A DNA stretch of 64,000 nucleotides from DASQUK01 sp046726215. GTDB lineage: Bacteria; Actinomycetota; Acidimicrobiia; Acidimicrobiales; VFJN01. The notes under the pieces were generated by a model. The model made no database searches. It was not told where the DNA came from and worked only from the letters and a program-made list of their open reading frames with translations. The number at the start of each line of letters is the position of its first letter. Within the stretch, counting starts at the first letter, position 1. The stretch is taken from contig JBKPAA010000060.1 in assembly GCA_046726215.1 (NCBI GenBank), positions 11,529 to 75,528 of the forward strand, read 5' to 3'. The position numbers and the translations under genes were made by a program. Below are positions 58,661-64,000 of the stretch, in pieces.

Positions 58661-59541
58661 CGTCCGTTCCCCCCGATCACGTCGAGGAACATGGCCTCGA
58701 GGCTGTCTGCGGCGCTCTGCTTCCTGAGCTCCGTCACGGTGACGCCGGCCAGCGCGGCGATCCCGCCGATCTCGGTGGTGGCGCGGCCGGCCACGGTGAT
58801 GGCGCCGTCGGCGAGCAGTTGGTGCTCGGCTCCCGCGGCACGCAGGGCGTCCAGCATCGGGTCGATGCGGTCGACCCTGACCGTCACGCGGCTGTCGGTC
58901 AGGTCGGCGATGTCGGTCTCGGCGACCAGCTTGCCGGCGCGGATGATCACAACCCGGTCGACAACCTGGCCGATCTCGGCGAGCACGTGGCTGGCCACCA
59001 GCATGGTGCGGCCCTCGTCGGCCCAGACGCGCAGGACGCGCCGCACCCAACTGAACCCTTCGGGGTCAAGGCCGTTGGCGGGCTCGTCCAGCACCACCAC
59101 AGCGGGATCGCCGAGCATCGCCGTGGCGAGGCTGAGGCGTTGGCGCATGCCCAGCGAATAGCCCCCGACACGGCGATCGGCGGCGCCGCTGAGCCCGACG
59201 ACCTCCAAGAGCGGATCGATCCTGGCAACGTCGAGGCCTGCGGCCCGGACGATGACCCGCAGATGGTTCCGGCCCGTACGCGCCGGGTGGAAGCCACTGG
59301 ACTCCAGGACGGCCCCCACCCGACGGCGCGGCGAGGCCAGGTCCCGGTAGCGGCGGCCGTCGATCAGCGCCGAACCGGAGGTTGGCTCGGCCAGACCCAA
59401 CAGGCAGCGAAAGGTCGTGGTCTTGCCGGCACCGTTGGGCCCCAGGAACCCGGTCACCTTCCCGCCGGGGGCGGAGAAGCTCAGCCCGTCCACCGCCCGC
59501 TGATCGCCGTAGGTCTTGGTCAACCCGCGAATCTCGATCAC
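58657..59541 (-). CDS. ABC transporter ATP-binding protein
   Basis: This 294-aa ATPase has a Walker A 'GFLGPNGAGKTTTFRCLLGL', signature 'YSLGMRQRLSLATAMLGDPA', Walker B 'AVVVLDEPANGLDPEGFSWV' and the switch His in 'TMLVASHVLAEIGQ'. It has the C-terminal extension of BcrA/DRA-type exporters. It is coupled to the permease gene and divergent from the kinase/regulator pair at 59727-61585, a common arrangement for self-regulated drug exporters. Confidence 0.94.
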   Translation of the reverse strand: MIEIRGLTKTYGDQRAVDGLSFSAPGGKVTGFLGPNGAGKTTTFRCLLGLAEPTSGSALIDGRRYRDLASPRRRVGAVLESSGFHPARTGRNHLRVIVRAAGLDVARIDPLLEVVGLSGAADRRVGGYSLGMRQRLSLATAMLGDPAVVVLDEPANGLDPEGFSWVRRVLRVWADEGRTMLVASHVLAEIGQVVDRVVIIRAGKLVAETDIADLTDSRVTVRVDRIDPMLDALRAAGAEHQLLADGAITVAGRATTEIGGIAALAGVTVTELRKQSAADSLEAMFLDVIGGNGR

Positions 59542-59726
59542 GGGTCCCCCAGCCGGTGTGAGGTCTCCGGTCGTGCGCGATCCATGCCGCTACTCGACAT
59601 GAAGGCGGCGGCGCCGAAAACACCCTCGGAGGGGAACTTGTCGGTCCCCCTCGAGTGGACGCGGATCATCCCTCGGGGGGATTCCGGGTGGCCCCCGTGC
59701 AGATACCCTCGACCTCGGTGTCGTCA

Positions 59727-60932
59727 ATGACCGTGGCGCACGGGCCCGTGGTGGCCAGGCCCAGCCCGGAAACGCTCCGTGACGTCGCAATCGCGGCGGC
59801 CACGCTCGCCGGCTCGCTGGCGCTGCTCATGCACGGCGGCATCGGCGCTTCCCGCGCCGGTTTCGGGTTGGAAGAGTCACGCTCCCTGGATCCGGTCGGC
59901 GTCGTGCTTGCCGCCGGTTCGACGCTGCCGCTCCTCTGCTGGCGGCGCCACCCACTCGGCGTGTTCGTGGTCACCGCCGCGGCGAGCGCGCTGCTGGTCG
60001 GCCTCGGCTATCCGCTCGACCTGATGCTTGGCCCCGCCGCCGCGCTCTACCTGCTCGCCGCCGGCCGCCGGCAGCGCCTGTCGTGGGACCGGCGGACGAC
60101 CGTCACGGTGGCCGGGTTGGTCGTGGCCTACGCAGGCGCGGCCGCCGCTGCCCAGGGGGCCTTTCCTGGAAGCCAGCTCCTCCACAGCGGGCTCGCGTTG
60201 GCGGTGGCCTGGTTCGCCGGCGAGCGCACGCGCCTGCGCCGCGCCCACATCGCCGAGCTCAAGCAACGCGCCCGCCGCACCGAGCGCGACGCCGAGCGAG
60301 AACGCCTGCTCGCCGCCACCGAGGAACGGGCCAGGATCGCTCGCGACCTCCACGACTCGGCCGGCCACGCGATCAGCGTCATCGCCGTGCGCGCCGGTGC
60401 AGCCCGGCTGCGGCACCACCGGGACCCCGATCGCTCGCTCCGCGCCTTGGAGGAGATCGAGGTCCTTGCCCGGCAGACGGTCAACGAGATCGACCAGATG
60501 GTCGGCACCCTGCGCCAGGGCGCGGCGAACGGAGGCGTCGAGGCTCCGCCGGGGCTCGGCTCGCTCGACACCCTCATCGCTCAACATCGAGCGGCGGGAC
60601 TCGACGTCAGCTGCGATGCCTCGGGCACCCCGCAGGCGCTGAGCGGGGCTTGCGATCAGGCGATCTACCGCATCCTCCAGGAGGCGCTGACCAACGCCTC
60701 CCGCCACGGGGCGGGCAGCGCCAGCATCGAGCTCTGGTTCAGCGACGCCGCGGTCGAGCTCACGGTCGCCAACCCCGTCCGTGCGCCGGACGCGCCGCCG
60801 TCGCGGGATGGTCACGGGCTGATCGGCATGCGCGAGCGCGCCACCCTGCTCGGCGGCGAGCTGGACGTCGCCCACGCCAACGGTGCGTTTCGCGTTCACG
60901 CCCGCATCCCCTACGGAGGAGCTCGCGCTTGA
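59727..60932 (+). CDS. Sensor histidine kinase (HisKA_3/NarL type)
   Basis: This 401-aa kinase has an N-terminal membrane domain of about five helices ('AAATLAGSLALLMHGGIG', 'PLGVFVVTAAASALLVGLGY', 'VTVAGLVVAYAGAAAAAQGA'), a coiled linker, the phospho-acceptor His in 'EERARIARDLHDSAGHAISV', and an ATPase domain ('LQEALTNASRHGAGSASIEL', 'GHGLIGMRERATLLGGEL'). The ATG at 59727 was chosen from family similarity. It overlaps the response regulator gene by four bases. Confidence 0.92.
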   Translation: MTVAHGPVVARPSPETLRDVAIAAATLAGSLALLMHGGIGASRAGFGLEESRSLDPVGVVLAAGSTLPLLCWRRHPLGVFVVTAAASALLVGLGYPLDLMLGPAAALYLLAAGRRQRLSWDRRTTVTVAGLVVAYAGAAAAAQGAFPGSQLLHSGLALAVAWFAGERTRLRRAHIAELKQRARRTERDAERERLLAATEERARIARDLHDSAGHAISVIAVRAGAARLRHHRDPDRSLRALEEIEVLARQTVNEIDQMVGTLRQGAANGGVEAPPGLGSLDTLIAQHRAAGLDVSCDASGTPQALSGACDQAIYRILQEALTNASRHGAGSASIELWFSDAAVELTVANPVRAPDAPPSRDGHGLIGMRERATLLGGELDVAHANGAFRVHARIPYGGARA

Positions 60933-61585
60933 CGCGTGTGCTGATCGCCGACGACGACGACCTGATGCGCGCCGGGCTCGTCGAGCTCCTCACCGCCGAC
61001 CCTGCGATCGAGATCGTCGGCCAGGCATCGACCGGACGCCAGGCGGTCGACGGAGCCCGCCGGCTCGCGCCGGACGTCGTGTTGATGGACGTCCGCATGC
61101 CCGACCTCGACGGCATCGCGGCCACCCGTGAGCTGTCACGGACGGCCCCGGGCGCGAAGGTCCTGATCCTGACGACCTTCGAGCAAGACGACTACATCTT
61201 CGGCGCACTACGTGCCGGGGCCTCGGGGTTCCTCCTGAAACGCACACGACCGGAAGAGCTGATCGCCGCGGTGCACACTGTCGCCGCCGGCGACTCGCTG
61301 CTCTCGCCCTCGGTCACCCGGCGAGTGATCGACCGCATGGCCCAGCAGCCCACCCCCGAGCTCAGCGATCACGCCATCCTCGACAGGCTCACGCCGCGCG
61401 AACGTGACGTGCTCGAACTCATCGCCCGGGGTTTATCGAACCGCGAGATCGCCGCCGCACTCGTCGTCGAGGAATCCACCATCAGAACCCACGTAAAACG
61501 CATCCTGATGAAGCTCGGCCTCCGCGACCGCGTCCAAGCTGTGATCCTGGCCTACGAGACGGGCCTGAACCAGCCCGCTCAATAG
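60929..61585 (+). CDS. NarL/FixJ-family response regulator
   Basis: This 218-aa regulator has a receiver domain ('TRVLIADDDDLMRAGLVELL', phospho-acceptor Asp in 'DVVLMDVRMPDLDGIAATRE', 'KVLILTTFEQDDYIFGALRA') and a LuxR HTH ('LTPRERDVLELIARGLSNRE', 'EESTIRTHVKRILMKLGLRD'). The start is TTG 60929, overlapping the kinase stop (TTGA). Together they probably control the divergent ABC-2 exporter. Confidence 0.95.
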   Translation: MTRVLIADDDDLMRAGLVELLTADPAIEIVGQASTGRQAVDGARRLAPDVVLMDVRMPDLDGIAATRELSRTAPGAKVLILTTFEQDDYIFGALRAGASGFLLKRTRPEELIAAVHTVAAGDSLLSPSVTRRVIDRMAQQPTPELSDHAILDRLTPRERDVLELIARGLSNREIAAALVVEESTIRTHVKRILMKLGLRDRVQAVILAYETGLNQPAQ

Positions 61586-61611
61586 GCCGAGGCGCCAACG
61601 CGCCGCGTCGA

Positions 61612-63120
61612 TCACGTCCCGCTGGTTGTGCTGGTAGCCGGCTCCGCGGGGAGCTCGACCACGAATCGGGCGCCGCCGAGGGGGCTGTCCTCGATCCGGA
61701 TCTGGCCTTGGTGCCGCATGACGATGGCGCGGACGACGGCGAGCCCCAGACCGCTGCCGCCCTGGGGCCGGGCGCGGCTGTCGTCGAGCCGGGTGAATCG
61801 CTCGAAGACTCGGTCGCGGTCGTCGGGGCGGATCCCGGGGCCGTCGTCGTCGACGATGATTCGGGCGGTGTGGTCGTAGCACGAGAGCGTGATCTGGACC
61901 ACCGCGGTGGCGTACCGGGCGGCATTGTCCACCAGGTTGCTGACGGCGTGAGCGAGCTGGTCCCCGGCGGCGGCGACCTGGAGCGGTTGGCCGTCAGCCG
62001 GCCAATGAAGGACTTCCACCGGCACCCGCCGGGGCCGCCGTGCCTCGGCGGTCGCGAGCGCGGTGAGGTTCACCGGCTCCGTTCGGATGGCGGTGGCGCC
62101 GTTCTCGTCCTGAGCGGCGAGCAGCAGCAGGTCGTCGAGGAGAGCCTCGAGGCGGGATTCCTCGGCGAGCGCCGTATCGACCACGGCCGGCCAGTTGGCG
62201 CGGTCGGCGTTGCGCCGTGCCACTTCGAGGCTGGTGCGGATGGCGGCGACCGGGCTGCGCAGCTCGTGCGAGGCGTCGGAGACGAACTGCCGCTGCCGGG
62301 TCGCAGTCGCGTCCAGGCGGCCGAGCATGGCGTTCATTGTGCGGGCCAGGCGGCCGATTTCGTCGCTGTTGGGGGGTTCGGGCACCCGGCGGTGCATGGT
62401 GGAGCCGCTGATCTCGTCTACCTCGGCGCGGATGGCTTCGACGGGCCGAAGCGCTCGTCCCACGAGCACCCAGGCGACAGCGGCGACGATCGCGATCACG
62501 GCCGGGAGCCCGATCAGCAGCGTCTCGCGGAGGGCGTCGACGCTGCGGGCCACCTGGTCGATGGGTGCCCCCGCCGTCACGGTGAGCCGGCCGGTCGGCG
62601 TGCCGACGGTGCGGGCGATCGTCTCGAGGGAACCCGCCACCACGCCGTTGGCGTCGATCATGGCGCCCATCTCGCCAGCGCCGTCGGGGGGAAGAGGCGG
62701 CAACGTCCCGTTGGGGGCGGTCGCGGGAGGTTGTTGGGACCCAGCTGTCCCCGCCGGTGGCTCGTCGCCCGGGAGTGAGAGGACGACGCTCTGGCCGCCC
62801 TGCACGACGGAGGAGGCCACGACCTGCCCTTGCTCATCGGTCACCTCCAGCAGGCCGAACCCCGCCGACGAGGTGCCCACCACCGCATCCTGCGGCCTGG
62901 CTCCGTCCTCCAGCCGCGCGACGACGTCGTCGAGGTTGGCGTTGATGTTGTCGCGAAGCTCGCTGAGCTGGTTGTCCTTCACCGAGCGGACGAGCAACCA
63001 GCCCGCGGTACCGACCGCAACCGCAGTCACCAGCATCGCCGCCAGCGTGATGCGCACCCGCACCGACTGAAGCGGGTGGATCCAGCGACGCCAGCGTCTG
63101 GTCGGGGCGGGGTTAGCCAT
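61612..63120 (-). CDS. Sensor histidine kinase (OmpR-type, HAMP)
   Basis: This 502-aa kinase has two membrane helices ('ITLAAMLVTAVAVGTAGWLL' and 'LLIGLPAVIAIVAAVAWVLV') enclosing an extracellular Pro/Gly-rich sensor, a HAMP segment, the H-box 'RQFVSDASHELRSPVAAIRT', the N-box 'HAVSNLVDNAARYATAVVQI', G1 'IIVDDDGPGIRPDDRDRVFE' and G2 'GGSGLGLAVVRAIVMRH'. Its ATG at 63120 lies within the end of the response regulator gene (eight-base overlap). Confidence 0.95.
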   Translation of the reverse strand: MANPAPTRRWRRWIHPLQSVRVRITLAAMLVTAVAVGTAGWLLVRSVKDNQLSELRDNINANLDDVVARLEDGARPQDAVVGTSSAGFGLLEVTDEQGQVVASSVVQGGQSVVLSLPGDEPPAGTAGSQQPPATAPNGTLPPLPPDGAGEMGAMIDANGVVAGSLETIARTVGTPTGRLTVTAGAPIDQVARSVDALRETLLIGLPAVIAIVAAVAWVLVGRALRPVEAIRAEVDEISGSTMHRRVPEPPNSDEIGRLARTMNAMLGRLDATATRQRQFVSDASHELRSPVAAIRTSLEVARRNADRANWPAVVDTALAEESRLEALLDDLLLLAAQDENGATAIRTEPVNLTALATAEARRPRRVPVEVLHWPADGQPLQVAAAGDQLAHAVSNLVDNAARYATAVVQITLSCYDHTARIIVDDDGPGIRPDDRDRVFERFTRLDDSRARPQGGSGLGLAVVRAIVMRHQGQIRIEDSPLGGARFVVELPAEPATSTTSGT

Positions 63121-63790
63121 CGGCGACCAGCCGGTAGCCGCCGATGCGTCGCACCGTCTGGAGCGAACGCCGGCCGAACGGCACGTCGATCTTGCGGCGC
63201 AGGTAGCCGACGTAGACCTCGACGACATTGTCGTCACCCGTGAAGTCCTCGCCCCACACCTCACGAAGCAACTGGACCTTCGAAGCGCCCTCCTCTCCGT
63301 GGCGGAGCAGGGCATCGAGGAGGGCGTACTCGCGGCGGGTCAGCTCGATCGGAACGTCGCCACGCCGACACGCACGGCCGATGGGGTCCAGGGCCAGGTC
63401 CCCGGCCATGAGCTCACGGGGCCGCGGCGTCGCGCCCCGCCGCAGGAGGGCCCGGAGCCGGGCGACGAGCACCACGAACGCGAACGGCTTGGAGAGGAAG
63501 TCGTCGGCGCCGGTGTCGAGCGCCTCGGCCTCGTCGTACGTGCCGCTCTTGGCGGTGAGCATGAGGATCGGCGTCCAGACGCCCTCCTGCCGCAGCGTCT
63601 TGCAGACCTTGTAGCCGTTCATGCCCGGCAGCAGGATGTCCAGCACGATCGCGCCGTAGGGTCGTTCGCGGGCCCGCCACAGCCCGTCGAGGCCGTCGTG
63701 GCTGAGCTCGACGTCGAAACCCTCGGCGGAGAGGCCTTCCGCGATGGCCTGCGCTAGGTGGATCTCGTCTTCCACCACCAGAACGCGCAC
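63113..63790 (-). CDS. OmpR/PhoB-family response regulator
   Basis: This 225-aa regulator has a receiver domain ('VRVLVVEDEIHLAQAIAEGL', phospho-acceptor Asp in 'YGAIVLDILLPGMNGYKVCK', conserved Lys in 'GADDFLSKPFAFVVLVARLR') and a winged-helix effector ('PIELTRREYALLDALLRHGE', 'DDNVVEVYVGYLRRKIDVPF'). GTG 63790 was chosen since the receiver begins there; the frame is open to 63826. Direct repeats of TCTCAG type upstream are probably its own binding sites. Confidence 0.94.
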   Translation of the reverse strand: MRVLVVEDEIHLAQAIAEGLSAEGFDVELSHDGLDGLWRARERPYGAIVLDILLPGMNGYKVCKTLRQEGVWTPILMLTAKSGTYDEAEALDTGADDFLSKPFAFVVLVARLRALLRRGATPRPRELMAGDLALDPIGRACRRGDVPIELTRREYALLDALLRHGEEGASKVQLLREVWGEDFTGDDNVVEVYVGYLRRKIDVPFGRRSLQTVRRIGGYRLVADG

Positions 63791-63834
63791 GCTTGGGATT
63801 CTGACCCCCCGGGCGCCCGACGGCACCCCCGGTC

Positions 63835-63880
63835 CTGAGAGAAGTTCTCAGCGGTGGGTGTGGTCTCAGCGGTCTCTCAG
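63835..63880. promoter_or_regulatory. Direct-repeat binding sites between response regulator and lipoprotein genes
   Basis: TCTCAGCGGT is repeated exactly at 63846-63855 and 63864-63873, and TCTCAG occurs again at 63875-63880. A complementary CTGAGA (63835-63840) forms an inverted repeat with the first copy. OmpR-family regulators bind direct repeats, and mycobacterial MprA is known to use TCTCAG-like boxes. The spacer is divergent between the regulator (63790) and a lipoprotein gene (63893). Confidence 0.6.
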
Positions 63881-63892
63881 TGGGGCTTGGTC

Positions 63893-64000
63893 ATGGTGGC
63901 GGCCATGGTGACCAAGCGAATCATGACCCCGCTGGTGGCGCTGGCGCTTGCCGGGCTGCTGGCGGCGTGCGGCAGCGACGGCTCCAGCGGCAGCGGCAGC
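63893..64000 (+). CDS. Lipoprotein, 5' end only (cut by window edge)
   Basis: Only about 36 codons are visible. They encode a lipoprotein signal peptide: a basic start, the helix 'PLVALALAGLLAACGS' with the lipobox Cys, then a Ser/Gly-rich spacer. ATGs at 63893, 63905 and 63923 are in frame. The gene is divergent from the OmpR-type regulator, so it is probably a member of its regulon. Confidence 0.7.
   Translation, partial: MVAAMVTKRIMTPLVALALAGLLAACGSDGSSGSGS

Overview
This 64 kb window is very GC-rich, uses GTG and TTG starts freely, and is packed with actinobacterial families: DUF1990, DUF4032, DUF202, DUF6328, SARP/BTAD regulators, large ATP-binding LuxR regulators, ECF sigma factors and an RskA-like anti-sigma factor. 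It looks like a chromosomal segment of an actinomycete (phylum Actinomycetota). An Acidimicrobiia-type lineage is plausible, but the sequence alone does not prove it. I saw no rRNA, tRNA, CRISPR array, complete insertion sequence, prophage or replication origin.

Layout. 0-8.9 kb: an AlkZ-like winged-helix gene and a DUF1990 gene (coupled), a tandem-HTH small protein, a DUF4032 kinase-like gene, a TetR/acyl-CoA dehydrogenase pair, two divergent AI-2E transporters and a DUF202 pair. 8.9-15 kb: a CopB-type copper ATPase behind a CsoR-like palindrome, a ClpX-type zinc-finger protein, an ABC-2 exporter, and an ECF sigma/NTF2-like cluster. 15-23.4 kb: a 1092-aa LuxR-family ATPase regulator, a MarR/MFS/TetR drug-efflux locus, and a DMT transporter whose reading frame runs antisense through a DUF3291 gene. 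23.4-27.1 kb: a zone of decay, with a doubly frameshifted methyltransferase, a broken cyclase relic, a repeat-duplicated lipoprotein, a 60-bp tandem repeat and an HNH endonuclease remnant. 27-33 kb: hemolysin III, a lipoprotein with an ECF-like promoter, sigma/anti-sigma, a MocR regulator, an NmrA-family pseudogene and another ECF sigma factor. 33-43.7 kb: a second large LuxR regulator, a stand-alone LigD polymerase domain, DUF899, HxlR/MFS, small enzymes and 6-phosphogluconate dehydrogenase. 43.7-53.4 kb: a SARP regulator overlapping gnd, NfeD/SPFH, an RppH-like Nudix enzyme, membrane proteins and TetR/hydrolase. 53.4-64 kb: a MetE-like enzyme, class IV aminotransferase and sulfotransferase cluster, a secreted protein, a methyltransferase with an ABC-2 exporter, two two-component systems and the start of a lipoprotein gene.

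How the genes work together. The window is dominated by sensing and efflux: four ECF/anti-sigma genes, two large LuxR ATPases, one SARP, seven small one-component regulators (three TetR, one MarR, one HxlR, one MocR, one tandem-HTH), two two-component systems, two DHA2 drug exporters, one DMT exporter, two ABC-2 exporters and a copper pump. Several regulators sit divergent from, or overlapping with, their probable targets, and several promoters look leaderless. The most unusual items are the antisense DMT/DUF3291 overlap, the ClpX-zinc-finger/NTF2-like protein, ECF sigma factors that lack their usual SnoaL tail, the palindromes on both sides of one ECF gene, the adjacent aminotransferase/sulfotransferase pair and the repeat-rich decay zone.
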